Source: Thiosulfatihalobacter marinus
Lineage (GTDB): Bacteria > Pseudomonadota > Alphaproteobacteria > Rhodobacterales > Rhodobacteraceae
Assembly: GCF_016019955.1 (NCBI RefSeq)
Contig: NZ_JAECRZ010000002.1
Span: 62,001 to 126,000 of the forward strand
Length of the DNA stretch: 64,000 nt
Direction of reading: 5' to 3'
This document shows positions 46,153 through 54,976 of the stretch, piece after piece (the stretch's first letter is position 1; every line of letters starts with the position of its first letter). The translations under genes and the position numbers were made by a program. The notes beneath the pieces were generated by a model. The model had not been told where the DNA came from, searched no databases, and worked only from the letters and a program-made list of their open reading frames with translations.

Positions 46153-47034
46153 TTACGGGCCGATCAGTGCCGATTTTGTGGCCGCGCGCACGGCGCGGGT
46201 GAGGGGGGCAAGGGCCGGGGCCAGCAGGCGCGAGGTTTGCCAGAAAAGCGCCACGTCGCGGGCGGCGTCGGGCAGCAGCGGCACCAGCCGCCCGGCGGCG
46301 ATATGATCGCGTACCAGCGGTTCGGGATTCATGCCCCAGCCCAGTCCCAGCAGACAGGCCCGGACAAAGCCCTGCGACGAGGGCAGCCGGTGGCTGGGCG
46401 GGGTGGGTGCCTGACCCAGATGCGTCATCATCCAGTGATGTTGCAACCGGTCCTTGGCGTCGAAATGCAGCATCGGCGCGCGGGCGATGGCGGTGGCGGT
46501 CACGCCGTTCCCAAACCAGCGCGCCACATAGGCCGGGCTGGCGGTGGCCAGATAGCGCAGCGCCCCAAGCGGCGTGCTGTCGCAACCCGCCACCGGAGTT
46601 TCGTGGGCGGTGACGGCGGCCCCGACCTCGCCCCGGCGCAGCCAGTCGGCCGAAAAATCCTGATCATCGACAACAAGGTCAAACAGCAGGTCCGGCTGGG
46701 TGGCGGCGGCGGAAAGGAACCACGTGGCAAGGCTGTCGGCAGTCACGGCGATACGCAGCCGCGCGGGGCGGGGGGCTTCGCTGCCCAGATCGCGGGCCAG
46801 GGCCTGTTCCAGCAGCCCGACCTGATCCAGATGCGCCACCAGCCGCCGCCCGGTTTCGGTGCCGGTGCAGGGCTGGCCGCGCCGCACCAGCGGCGTGCCG
46901 ACCCGCTCTTCCAGCGCCTTGATGCGCTGCGAGATCGCAGATTGCGTGACCCCCAGCGCGGCGGCGGCGGAGTCAAAGCTGCCGCTGCGCAGAATGGCGG
47001 CCAGGGCAGAGAGCTGGGCGTGGTCGAAGTGCAT
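46153..47034 (-). CDS. argP: LysR-type regulator, ArgP/IciA group
   Basis: Controls the divergent LysE/ArgO exporter, probably in response to lysine or arginine. From the ATG at 47034 the protein is 293 residues: HFDHAQLSALAAILRSGSFD then LGVTQSAISQRIKALEERVG forms the HTH, as in ArgP. The effector domain has DLVVDDQDFSADWLRRGEVG. The in-frame ATG at 47067 would add 11 residues. The operator-like palindrome ATTAGCAAATCTAAT overlaps the start at 47034. Confidence 0.88.
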   Translation of the reverse strand: MHFDHAQLSALAAILRSGSFDSAAAALGVTQSAISQRIKALEERVGTPLVRRGQPCTGTETGRRLVAHLDQVGLLEQALARDLGSEAPRPARLRIAVTADSLATWFLSAAATQPDLLFDLVVDDQDFSADWLRRGEVGAAVTAHETPVAGCDSTPLGALRYLATASPAYVARWFGNGVTATAIARAPMLHFDAKDRLQHHWMMTHLGQAPTPPSHRLPSSQGFVRACLLGLGWGMNPEPLVRDHIAAGRLVPLLPDAARDVALFWQTSRLLAPALAPLTRAVRAATKSALIGP

Positions 47035-47047
47035 TAGCAAATCTAAT
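47033..47047. promoter_or_regulatory. LysR-type palindrome in the argP/lysE intergenic region
   Basis: ATTAG-CAAAT-CTAAT is a 15-bp palindrome with 5-bp arms, typical of LysR recognition (T-N11-A). It lies about 80 bases upstream of lysE and overlaps the argP start codon, which is compatible with autorepression. Confidence 0.55.
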
Positions 47048-47126
47048 CCGAGGTCAGGTTTCTTCATTTGTGTAAATCCATTGGTGTCTCTAGACAAGCC
47101 GCAAGGCAGAACGATGGAGAGGGCAG

Positions 47127-47729
47127 ATGTTGGAGGCAGGGCTTGCGGGATTCGCGCTTGGGTTCTCGTTGATCATGGCGATCGGGGCGCAAAATGCCTT
47201 TGTGCTGCGGCAGGGGCTGCGCGGGGAGTATGTGCTGCCGCTGGTGCTGACCTGCGCGGTTTCGGATGCGGTGCTGATCACCGCCGGGGTGGCCGGGTTC
47301 GGCGCGCTGGTGGCGGCCAATCCATGGGCGCTGGGGTTCGTGCGCTGGGGCGGGGCGGCATTTCTGTTCGTGTATGGCGCGATGAATTTCCGGGCCGCCG
47401 TGCAGGGCGGCGGCAGGCTGGAAGACAAGGGCCGCACCGCCGGGAGCCTGCGCGGTGCGCTGACCACATGTTTGTTGCTGACCTGGGCCAATCCGCATGT
47501 CTATCTGGATACGGTTGTGCTGCTGGGCGGGATATCGGCGCAATATGAACAGGCCTGGGCCTTTGGCGTGGGGGCGGCGCTGAGCAGTTTTGCGTTCTTC
47601 TTCACGCTGGGCTTTGGCGCGCGGCTGTTGCGCCCGGTTTTCACAAGCGCGCGGGCGTGGCGGGGGCTGGACGTGGTGGTGGGCGTCACCATGTGGGCCA
47701 TCGCGGCAAAGCTGATCTTTGGCACATAA
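47127..47729 (+). CDS. LysE/ArgO-family amino-acid exporter
   Basis: Exports basic amino acids. The 200 residues have about six helices. The N-terminal GFSLIMAIGAQNAFVLRQGL and LLTWANPHVYLDTVVLLGGI are hallmark segments of LysE/ArgO (AIGAQNAFVL, NPHVYLDT). Divergent transcription from an argP-type LysR gene supports Lys/Arg export. The start follows GGAGAGGGCAG. Confidence 0.92.
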   Translation: MLEAGLAGFALGFSLIMAIGAQNAFVLRQGLRGEYVLPLVLTCAVSDAVLITAGVAGFGALVAANPWALGFVRWGGAAFLFVYGAMNFRAAVQGGGRLEDKGRTAGSLRGALTTCLLLTWANPHVYLDTVVLLGGISAQYEQAWAFGVGAALSSFAFFFTLGFGARLLRPVFTSARAWRGLDVVVGVTMWAIAAKLIFGT

Positions 47730-47853
47730 GCCCGGGACAGACCCCGCATGCCGGGCCGCCCCGACAGGCGCCTGTGCGCCTTGGGCGTGGCGCCGGGATG
47801 GTTAACCTGTTCGCTATCTCGACACCGGTTGGCAAACATGGTCATGTGCACCC

Positions 47854-48759
47854 ATGACGACAGACTCTCAGCAAAAGCCGGTCGCGGGCGTGTTCTGGAT
47901 GTTGGTCACGGGCCTGTGTTTCGTGGCCGTGACCGCGCTGGTCAAGCTGGTGGGCACGCGGGTGCCTGCCGCCGAGGCGGCGTTTCTGCGCTATGCGCTG
48001 GGGCTGGTGTTCCTGTTGCCGATGATCCGCCCGATCCTGCGCGCCCGGCTGACCCGGCGCCAGCTGGGCCTGTTCGGCCTGCGCGGGCTATTGCATACGG
48101 GGGCGGTGATCCTGTGGTTCTTTGCCATGGCGCGCATCCCGCTGGCCGAGGTCACGGCGATGAATTACCTGTCGCCGGTCTATGTGACGCTGGGCGCGGC
48201 GCTGTTTCTGGGGGAAAAGCTGGCATTGCGGCGCATCCTGGCGGTGGCGATGGCGCTGGTGGGCGCGCTGATCATATTGCGCCCCGGATTTCGCGCGCTG
48301 GATCCGGGCCATGTGGCGATGTTGTTCACCGCGTTCCTGTTCGCGGGCGGCTATCTGGTGGCCAAGATACTGAGCGACGAAGTCAGCCCGGCGACGGTGG
48401 TGGGGATGCTGTCGATCACGGTGACGATCGGGCTGGCCCCGGCGGCCTGGGCGGTGTGGGTGACACCCGGCTGGTACGATCTGGCGATCCTGTTCGGCGT
48501 CGCCTGTTTCGCCACGGCGGGGCATTACGCGATGACGCTGGCCTTTGCCGCCGCGCCGGTGACGGTGACGCAGCCGGTCAGCTTTCTGCAATTGATCTGG
48601 GCGGTGCTGCTGGGCTGGGTGGCGTTCAGCGAGGCGCCCGATATCTGGGTGATCCTGGGCGGGCTGGTGATCATCGGCGCGATCAGTTTCATCACCTGGC
48701 GCGAGGCGGTGCTGAAGCGGCGCCAGATCACGCCCCTTGTGGGACAGACCAAGCTGTGA
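47854..48759 (+). CDS. DMT-superfamily (EamA) transporter 2
   Basis: Inner-membrane DMT exporter of 301 residues with about ten helices in two EamA repeats. LVTGLCFVAVTALVKLVGTR and AVTAMNYLSPVYVTLGAALF-type sequence (EVTAMNYLSPVYVT) mark the first repeat, and VTVTQPVSFLQLIWAVLLGW the second. It differs from the DMT gene at 13705 and is not a recent copy. The substrate is unknown. Confidence 0.87.
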   Translation: MTTDSQQKPVAGVFWMLVTGLCFVAVTALVKLVGTRVPAAEAAFLRYALGLVFLLPMIRPILRARLTRRQLGLFGLRGLLHTGAVILWFFAMARIPLAEVTAMNYLSPVYVTLGAALFLGEKLALRRILAVAMALVGALIILRPGFRALDPGHVAMLFTAFLFAGGYLVAKILSDEVSPATVVGMLSITVTIGLAPAAWAVWVTPGWYDLAILFGVACFATAGHYAMTLAFAAAPVTVTQPVSFLQLIWAVLLGWVAFSEAPDIWVILGGLVIIGAISFITWREAVLKRRQITPLVGQTKL

Positions 48760-48820
48760 GCTTTGCGCTTTGCCGGCGGCGATGCGCGCGCTAGGCTGAT
48801 CTCGTCAAGGGAGGAAAGAC

Positions 48821-49873
48821 ATGCGGCTGGCAGTATTGATTTTCGCGATTGCAATGGGATCTGGCGGCATGGCGCGGGCCGGGCTGGAGCTGTGCAATTC
48901 CAGCGGTTTCAGCCAAAGCGTTGCGGTGGGTTACAAGGACGGCGAAGACTGGGTGTCCAGAGGTTGGTGGAACCTGGACCCGGGCGAATGCAAGGAGCCG
49001 GTCAAGGGCGATCTGAAACAGCGCTATTACTATATCTTTGCCAGCGCCAGGGGGCGCGCGTTTACCCCAGAGAAGAAATACACGTTCTGCACGCAATCCG
49101 CCGCCTTCACGATCACCGGGGACACGGCGTGCAAGTCGCGCGGCTATGACATCAACAGCTTTGCACGTATCGACACGGGCAAGACCGCGAAACAGTTTTC
49201 GGTGTCGGTGGGGGCGGGCTATTTCACGCAGACCGCGCCGCCGCCCAAACCGCCGCATGTGGAAATGCAGGAGATCGCCGCCGGCATGTTGCCGATACGC
49301 CAGAATGCGCGCCCCGGACAGCTGGGCGAGCCGTTTTCGCAGACCGGCATCTTTCAGGGCTGCGAGCAGGGCGAAGAGGGGGCCTGGTGCGCCGTACATA
49401 GCGACGGATGGAAGTTCTATGCCTATTACGGTGGCGGCACGCCGGACTGGATGCTGGACAAGCTGGAGTTTTTGCCGGTGGGCACGCCGGTCGGGATTTC
49501 GGGTGACATGATCTATTTCGGGGATATCACGGTTGAGGTGGCGCTGCGCGAAGTGACGCATTTTCCCGGGCTGGACCCGTGGCAGGCGCAGCGCATCGCC
49601 ATGCAGGGGATGTGGCGCAGCGCGGATGATCCCAGTTCCGAGATTTATATCGAAGGGGCGGAGTTGCAGGAGATTTACGGCGGGGAATGGATGAGCCGCC
49701 TGTTCTTGCAGATCGCACCGCGTTGCGAGGACGCGCCGGATGTCGGGCCGGTGCTGATCCAGACCGACCCGGAAAGCCGGGACAGCTATTGCTACCTGAT
49801 CGAGGATGTCTCGGACGATCGGCTGGAGCTGATCTATTTTGGCAATCCCGATCCGCTGGTCTATCGCCGCTAG
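48821..49873 (+). CDS. Secreted DUF1036 protein
   Basis: Exported protein of unknown function. The 350 residues begin with a signal peptide (cleavage near MARAGLEL). The DUF1036 domain (about 22-125) includes LCNSSGFSQSVAVGYKDGED and the stretch KQRYYYIFASARGR. A Pro-rich hinge (APPPKPPH) leads to a second domain (about 150-350) with several cysteines that I do not recognise. The ATG follows AAGGGAGGAAAG. It converges on betI, whose stop lies 11 bases away. Confidence 0.78.
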   Translation: MRLAVLIFAIAMGSGGMARAGLELCNSSGFSQSVAVGYKDGEDWVSRGWWNLDPGECKEPVKGDLKQRYYYIFASARGRAFTPEKKYTFCTQSAAFTITGDTACKSRGYDINSFARIDTGKTAKQFSVSVGAGYFTQTAPPPKPPHVEMQEIAAGMLPIRQNARPGQLGEPFSQTGIFQGCEQGEEGAWCAVHSDGWKFYAYYGGGTPDWMLDKLEFLPVGTPVGISGDMIYFGDITVEVALREVTHFPGLDPWQAQRIAMQGMWRSADDPSSEIYIEGAELQEIYGGEWMSRLFLQIAPRCEDAPDVGPVLIQTDPESRDSYCYLIEDVSDDRLELIYFGNPDPLVYRR

Positions 49874-49883
49874 GGTTCTGTCC

Positions 49884-50516
49884 TTAGCCCTGGCTGTTGG
49901 AGCGCAGCAACAGCGCGGCCACTTCGCGCGCCTCGGCGCGGGCGCGGGCCGGTTGCAGCGGCGCGGCGGCCTGCGCGGCCTCCAGCCAGACCCCATCCAT
50001 GTAGGATTGCAGGGCCACGCGCACGGTTTCGCGGCGCGCGGGGCTCAGGAGCGCGCCCAGTTCGGCGCGAAAATGCGACGTGACGCGCGCGCGGTTGATC
50101 TGATGCAGCCGCGCCAGCGTGGGCACATAGGGCGCGCTGCTCCAGAACTGGACCCAGACCGAACATTGTTCGATCGTGTATAACCGGTCGGAGAAATTGG
50201 CATCCAGCACGGCGTTCAGCCGGTCGAGCGGTGTCTGGGCGGTGGCGTAACGTTCCAGCATGGCCTGTTTCAAAAGCGTCATGAGGTGGCGCATCGTGGC
50301 CTCCATCAGCTTTTCCTTGGAGCCGAAATAATAGTTGATCGAGGCCGCCGAGGCCCCGGCCAGAGATGCGATTTCCGCCATGGTGACAACGGCATAGCCG
50401 CGTTGATGCACCGCCGAAACAGTGGCGTCGATCAGTTCGCGATGGCGGATATCCCGGATACGTGTACGGCCCATTGGCGCACTTTGGCCGGATGCGTGCG
50501 GGGGTGCAATATTCAT
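49884..50516 (-). CDS. betI: TetR-family regulator of choline/betaine genes
   Basis: Represses bet genes in the absence of choline. The 210-residue form from 50516 (MNIAPPHASG) contains the HTH VTMAEIASLAGASAASINYY and the start of the BetI domain with MRHLMTLLKQAMLERYATAQ. An ATG at 50474 (MGRTRIRDIRHREL) gives a 196-residue form closer to typical BetI and is an equally reasonable start. It is divergent from betB, and a TTCAA/TTGAA palindrome lies in the gap. Confidence 0.9.
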   Translation of the reverse strand: MNIAPPHASGQSAPMGRTRIRDIRHRELIDATVSAVHQRGYAVVTMAEIASLAGASAASINYYFGSKEKLMEATMRHLMTLLKQAMLERYATAQTPLDRLNAVLDANFSDRLYTIEQCSVWVQFWSSAPYVPTLARLHQINRARVTSHFRAELGALLSPARRETVRVALQSYMDGVWLEAAQAAAPLQPARARAEAREVAALLLRSNSQG

Positions 50517-50541
50517 GTTCAAATAAAAAATGAAATGGTCA

Positions 50542-50555
50542 TTCAAAAAATTGAA
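50542..50555. promoter_or_regulatory. BetI-type operator palindrome
   Basis: TTCAA-AAAA-TTGAA is a 14-bp palindrome within an AT-rich stretch (50510-50560) between betI and betB. A weaker TTCAAATAAAAAATGAAA precedes it. Its position fits repression of both genes. Confidence 0.5.
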
Positions 50556-50621
50556 ATCCGGTGCTAGGCTCGCCGGATCGCCGGGGGAATCCCCCGTCCC
50601 ATTTCCGCAGGAGCGCACCCC

Positions 50622-52073
50622 ATGCAATTGCAACCCACCGCCAGCCATTTCATCGACGGCGCCTATGTCGAGGATACCGAAGGCGCCCCGATCGACATCA
50701 TTTACCCGGCGACCGGCCAGGTGATCGGGCGGGTTCATGCCGCCACGCCCGCCATCGTGGATCGGGCGCTGGCCAGTGCCGAGGCGGCGCAGCGGGACTG
50801 GGCCAGGAGGACGGGGCGCGAGCGGGGGCGTATCCTGACCCGCGCGGCGGCGATCATCCGCGAACGCAATCACGAATTGTCAGTGCTGGAAACCCACGAC
50901 ACCGGCAAACCCTTGCAGGAGACATTGGCCGTGGATGCCACCAGCGCGGCGGATGCGCTGGAGTATTTCGGCGGGCTGGCCGCCAGCCTGACGGGCGAGC
51001 ATATCGCGTTGGGCGAAGACTGGGTCTACACGGTCCGCGAACCGCTGGGCGTGTGCGTGGGCATCGGCGCGTGGAACTATCCCACGCAGATCGCCGCCTG
51101 GAAGGGCGCCCCGGCGCTGGCCTGTGGCAATGCGATGGTGTTCAAACCGTCGGAAACCACGCCGATCTGTGCGCTGAAACTGGCGGAAATCCTGGTTGAG
51201 GCGGGCTTGCCCAAAGGTGTGTACAACGTGGTGCAGGGCATGGGCGAGGTGGGCGCCGCGCTGGTGGGGGATCCGCGTGTCGCCAAAGTGTCGCTGACCG
51301 GATCGGTGCCGACCGGGCGTAAGGTATACGCGGCGGCGGCGGCGCAGATGAAGCATGTCACGATGGAGCTGGGGGGCAAATCGCCGCTGATCATCTTTGA
51401 CGACGCGGATCTGGACAATGCCGTGGGCGGCGCGATCAACGGCAATTTCTATTCCTCGGGGCAGGTCTGTTCCAACGGCACGCGGGTGTTCGTGCAGAAG
51501 GGCATCAAGGAGGCGTTCCTGGCGCGGCTGGCCGAACGGCTGGGCGACGCGGTGATCGGCGATCCGCTGGACGAGGCCACCAGCTTTGGCCCGATGGTGA
51601 GCGCGGCGCAGATGAATATCGTGCTGGGCTATGTTGACAAGGGCAAGGCGGAAGGCGCGCGGCTGATCTGTGGCGGGCAACGGCTGGCGCGCGACGGGTT
51701 TTATGTTGCGCCCACGGTGTTCGCCGATGTGAGCGACGACATGACGATCGCGCGCGAAGAGATCTTTGGCCCGGTGATGTCGGTGCTGGATTTCGAGGAC
51801 GAGGCCGAGGCGGTGGCGCGTGCCAACGCGACGGAGTTCGGCCTGTCGGCGGGGGTGTTTACCCGCGACCTGAGCCGGGCGCACCGGGTGATCGGGCAGA
51901 TGCAGGCGGGAAGCTGTTTCATCAATTCCTACAATGACGCCCCGGTCGAGGCGCCCTTTGGCGGGGTGAAGGCCAGCGGTGTGGGCCGCGAGAATTCCAA
52001 GGAGGCCATCCAGCATTACAGCCAGGTGAAATCGGTCTATGTGCGCATGGGCGACGTGGAGGCCCCGTTTTGA
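50622..52073 (+). CDS. betB: Betaine aldehyde dehydrogenase
   Basis: Oxidises betaine aldehyde to glycine betaine with NAD. The 483 residues have the ALDH motifs: MELGGKSPL (general base Glu), [11 protein letters not shown] (catalytic Cys) and PWNYP-type region [13 protein letters not shown]. The betI and betA neighbours confirm the assignment. The ATG at 50622 follows GCAGGAGCGCACCCC. The opening THFIDG-like sequence ([10 protein letters not shown]) is typical. Confidence 0.94.
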   Translation: MQLQPTASHFIDGAYVEDTEGAPIDIIYPATGQVIGRVHAATPAIVDRALASAEAAQRDWARRTGRERGRILTRAAAIIRERNHELSVLETHDTGKPLQETLAVDATSAADALEYFGGLAASLTGEHIALGEDWVYTVREPLGVCVGIGAWNYPTQIAAWKGAPALACGNAMVFKPSETTPICALKLAEILVEAGLPKGVYNVVQGMGEVGAALVGDPRVAKVSLTGSVPTGRKVYAAAAAQMKHVTMELGGKSPLIIFDDADLDNAVGGAINGNFYSSGQVCSNGTRVFVQKGIKEAFLARLAERLGDAVIGDPLDEATSFGPMVSAAQMNIVLGYVDKGKAEGARLICGGQRLARDGFYVAPTVFADVSDDMTIAREEIFGPVMSVLDFEDEAEAVARANATEFGLSAGVFTRDLSRAHRVIGQMQAGSCFINSYNDAPVEAPFGGVKASGVGRENSKEAIQHYSQVKSVYVRMGDVEAPF

Positions 52074-52152
52074 GCGCGCGCATCGCCCTTTTGCCACGCG
52101 CCCACCCGCCCACCCCGCCCGCCAAAAGGGCGATGGTTTGGGAGCGCGGATA

Positions 52153-53802
52153 ATGCAGGCGGATTATGTGATTGTCGGGGCGGGCAGCGCGGGCTGTGCG
52201 CTGGCCTATCGGCTGAGCGAGGCCGGCAAATCGGTTCTGGTGATCGAGCATGGCGGCAGCGATGCCGGGCCGCTGATCCAGATGCCGGCGGCGCTGAGCT
52301 ATCCGATGAACATGTCGATGTATGACTGGGGCTATCGCACCGCGCCCGAGCCGCATCTTGGCGGGCGGCGGCTGGCCTGTCCGCGCGGCAAGGTGATCGG
52401 GGGGTCAAGCTCGATCAACGGGATGGTTTATGTGCGCGGCCATGCCGGGGATTATGACCATTGGGCGGAAAGCGGCGCGACCGGCTGGGGCTATGCCGAT
52501 GTGCTGCCCTATTTCAAGCGCATGGAAAGCTGGCATGGCGGCGATAATGCCGACGGGTTTCGCGGCACGGACGGGCCGCTGCATGTCACGCGCGGACCGC
52601 GCGACAACCCGCTGCACACCGCGTTTGTCGAATCGGGGCGGCAGGCGGGCTATCCGGTGACAGAGGATTACAACGGGCGCCGGCAAGAGGGTTTCGGCGC
52701 CATGGAGATGACCGTGTGGAAGGGGCGGCGCTGGTCGGCGGCCAATGCCTATCTGAAACCGGCGCTGAAGCGCGAGAACTGCGATCTGGTCCGCGGGCTG
52801 GCCCGGCGCGTGGTGATCGAGGACGGCCGTGCCATAGGGGTGGAAATCGAGCGCGGCGGCAAGGTGCAGGTGATCGGTGCGCGCGCCGAAGTGATCCTGG
52901 CGGCCAGTTCGCTGAACTCGCCCAAGCTGTTGATGCTGTCTGGGATCGGACCGGCGGCGCATCTGGCCGAACACGGTATCGACGTGCTGGCCGACCGCCC
53001 CGGCGTGGGGCAGAACCTTCAGGATCACCTGGAGCTGTATATCCAGATGGCCAGCAAACAGCCGATCACGCTGTTCAAGTATTGGAACCTGTTCGGCAAG
53101 GCGCTGATCGGCGCGCAATGGCTGTTTGCCAAGACCGGGCTGGGGGCGTCCAACCAGTTTGAAAGCGCGGCATTCATTCGCTCGAAGCCGGGGGTGCGCT
53201 ATCCGGATATCCAGTACCATTTCCTGCCTATCGCGGTGCGTTATGACGGGCAGGCCGCGGCCGAAGGGCACGGGTTCCAGGCGCATGTCGGCCCGATGCG
53301 CTCGGCGTCGCGCGGGGCGGTTTCGTTGCAATCGGGCGATCCGAAAGCCGCGCCGCATATCCTGTTCAACTATATGAGCGCAGCCGAGGATTGGGAGGAT
53401 TTCCGCACCTGCATCCGCCTGACCCGCGAGATCTTTGCTCAGGACGCGTTTGCGCCCTTCGTCAAACACGAGATTCAGCCCGGCGTCGCGTTGCAATCGG
53501 ATGACGATCTGGACGGGTTCATCCGCGAGCACGTGGAAAGCGCCTATCACCCCTGCGGCACCTGCCGGATGGGGCGGGCGGACGATCCGCACGCGGTGGT
53601 GGATCCCGAATGCCGCGTGATCGGCGTGGACGCGCTGCGCGTGGCCGACAGCTCGATCTTTCCGCGCATCACCAATGGCAATCTGAACGGTCCGTCGATC
53701 ATGACCGGCGAAAAGGCCGCCGACCACATCCTGGGCCGCCGCCTGGCCGCATCGAACGAGACCCCCTGGTTTGCGCCGGGCTGGCAGGCGGAACAGCGCT
53801 GA
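52153..53802 (+). CDS. betA: Choline dehydrogenase (GMC oxidoreductase)
   Basis: FAD enzyme that oxidises choline to betaine aldehyde at the membrane. The 549 residues begin [20 protein letters not shown] (FAD loop), with [20 protein letters not shown], the GMC signature [16 protein letters not shown], and the active-site HPCGTC and [14 protein letters not shown] start at 52153 because the family begins here and a GGGAGCGCGG sequence precedes; frames from 52039 run into betB's end. It lies about 80 bases after betB. Confidence 0.92.
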   Translation: MQADYVIVGAGSAGCALAYRLSEAGKSVLVIEHGGSDAGPLIQMPAALSYPMNMSMYDWGYRTAPEPHLGGRRLACPRGKVIGGSSSINGMVYVRGHAGDYDHWAESGATGWGYADVLPYFKRMESWHGGDNADGFRGTDGPLHVTRGPRDNPLHTAFVESGRQAGYPVTEDYNGRRQEGFGAMEMTVWKGRRWSAANAYLKPALKRENCDLVRGLARRVVIEDGRAIGVEIERGGKVQVIGARAEVILAASSLNSPKLLMLSGIGPAAHLAEHGIDVLADRPGVGQNLQDHLELYIQMASKQPITLFKYWNLFGKALIGAQWLFAKTGLGASNQFESAAFIRSKPGVRYPDIQYHFLPIAVRYDGQAAAEGHGFQAHVGPMRSASRGAVSLQSGDPKAAPHILFNYMSAAEDWEDFRTCIRLTREIFAQDAFAPFVKHEIQPGVALQSDDDLDGFIREHVESAYHPCGTCRMGRADDPHAVVDPECRVIGVDALRVADSSIFPRITNGNLNGPSIMTGEKAADHILGRRLAASNETPWFAPGWQAEQR

Positions 53803-53900
53803 AAAATGCGATTTCGCGCGCCGGTTTGATCCCTGTCAAGGCGGGGCGCGTTTTGCTGTCTGTAGGCTCTGTCCGACACGACGATAAAGGAGCGCACGAC

Positions 53901-54140
53901 ATGTCCCACACCCCCCATGAGCTGGCCGAAGAATTCCCCGAATTTGTCGAGAAAATGAGCGCGCTCAAGGTGAATGATGCGCATTTCGCCAAGCTGTTCG
54001 ACGACTATCACGAATTGAACCGCAAGGTGCATCGTGCCGAAACCAACGTGGAACCGCGCGAGGAATTGTCCGAGGTGGATCTGCGCAAGCGGCGCGGCGC
54101 GCTGAAAGACGAGATCTACGCCTATCTCAAGGCGAACTGA
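53901..54140 (+). CDS. YdcH/DUF465 family protein
   Basis: A 79-residue helical protein: SALKVNDAHFAKLFDDYHEL, then VHRAETNV and a C-terminal charged helix with LRKRRGALKDEIYAYL. YdcH proteins are common small cytosolic proteins with an unclear role. The ATG at 53901 follows AAAGGAGC. Its last 19 bases overlap the 3' end of the convergent hydrolase gene, so the two mRNAs are complementary there. Confidence 0.88.
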   Translation: MSHTPHELAEEFPEFVEKMSALKVNDAHFAKLFDDYHELNRKVHRAETNVEPREELSEVDLRKRRGALKDEIYAYLKAN

Positions 54141-54931
54141 TCGACAAAGCGCCACAGGCGCGGCAAGGTGTCAGAGCGCCACAGATCGGTGTGACCGGCG
54201 CCCTGGACGCCAAGAAATTGCTTTTCTTCCGAACGGGCAGCGGCCAATACCCGCTGCCCCATTTCATAGGGAATCAGATCGTCCTGGGTGCCGTGCATGA
54301 CCAGCAAGGGCAGAGTCAGGGCGGCGGCGCGGCGCAGGCTGGGCCACTGGTTGTCCAGCGACAGCGCGATCTCTTTGGTGCCCGGATAATGGTACTCGGC
54401 CAGATCGGCGATCGAGGTAAACGGCGCCTCCAGAACCAGTGCGGAAAAGCGCTGCGGCGCCGTGGCCACCAGCGCGATGCCCAAGGCGGCGCCAAGGCTT
54501 TCCCCATAGACTATGACAGGGGCCTCCATCCGGGCCAGCAGCGGCCAGAGCGCCACGGCATCGCCGATCAGGGCAGGCTCGACCGGTGTTCCGCCGCTGC
54601 CCGAGGAGCCGCGATAGGCGGGGGCGACCACCCCGTAGCCACGCGCCAGAAAGCGCCGGAATCGGCCGGCCCGCGCGGCAAGATTGCCGGCATTGCCATG
54701 AAAATACAGGATGACCGGCTGCCCGGGCCGGGGCGGCGCCGTCCAGACAATCAGGGTTTCGCCGTCCCGCTCAAGACGCTGTTCCACCACCCCGTCCAGC
54801 CCGGCCTCGGCGGGGGACTGGCGGGCCGGGTCAAACGGGTAGATGACCATCCGTTCGGCCACCCCGGACAAGGCGATCATTCCATAGGCGGTGACCACGA
54901 CAATCGTAAGCAGCTTGAACAGAAGGCGCAT
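54122..54931 (-). CDS. Alpha/beta-hydrolase, membrane-anchored
   Basis: Probable esterase or peptidase-like hydrolase of 269 residues. An N-terminal signal anchor (LLFKLLTIVVVTAYGMIALS) precedes an alpha/beta-hydrolase fold: the nucleophile elbow VIVYGESLGAALGIALV (GESLG, family pattern GxSxG), YFHGNAGN as the oxyanion strand and LVMHGTQDDLIPY for the acid, with the His in GAGHTDLW. This group includes the ABHD13/YfhR type. The start follows repeat copy 7 directly. Confidence 0.87.
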   Translation of the reverse strand: MRLLFKLLTIVVVTAYGMIALSGVAERMVIYPFDPARQSPAEAGLDGVVEQRLERDGETLIVWTAPPRPGQPVILYFHGNAGNLAARAGRFRRFLARGYGVVAPAYRGSSGSGGTPVEPALIGDAVALWPLLARMEAPVIVYGESLGAALGIALVATAPQRFSALVLEAPFTSIADLAEYHYPGTKEIALSLDNQWPSLRRAAALTLPLLVMHGTQDDLIPYEMGQRVLAAARSEEKQFLGVQGAGHTDLWRSDTLPRLWRFVDQFALR

Positions 54932-54964
54932 CTTCTTTTGGCTCCAAATATCCCCGCCGGAGGC
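54932..54964 (-). repeat. Dispersed intergenic repeat, copy 7
   Basis: On the minus strand this reads CCGGCGGGGATATTTGGAGC then CAAAAGAAG and runs directly into the ATG of the hydrolase gene. It lies between pccR and the hydrolase gene. Confidence 0.7.
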
Positions 54965-54976
54965 CTGAAATCTGTC

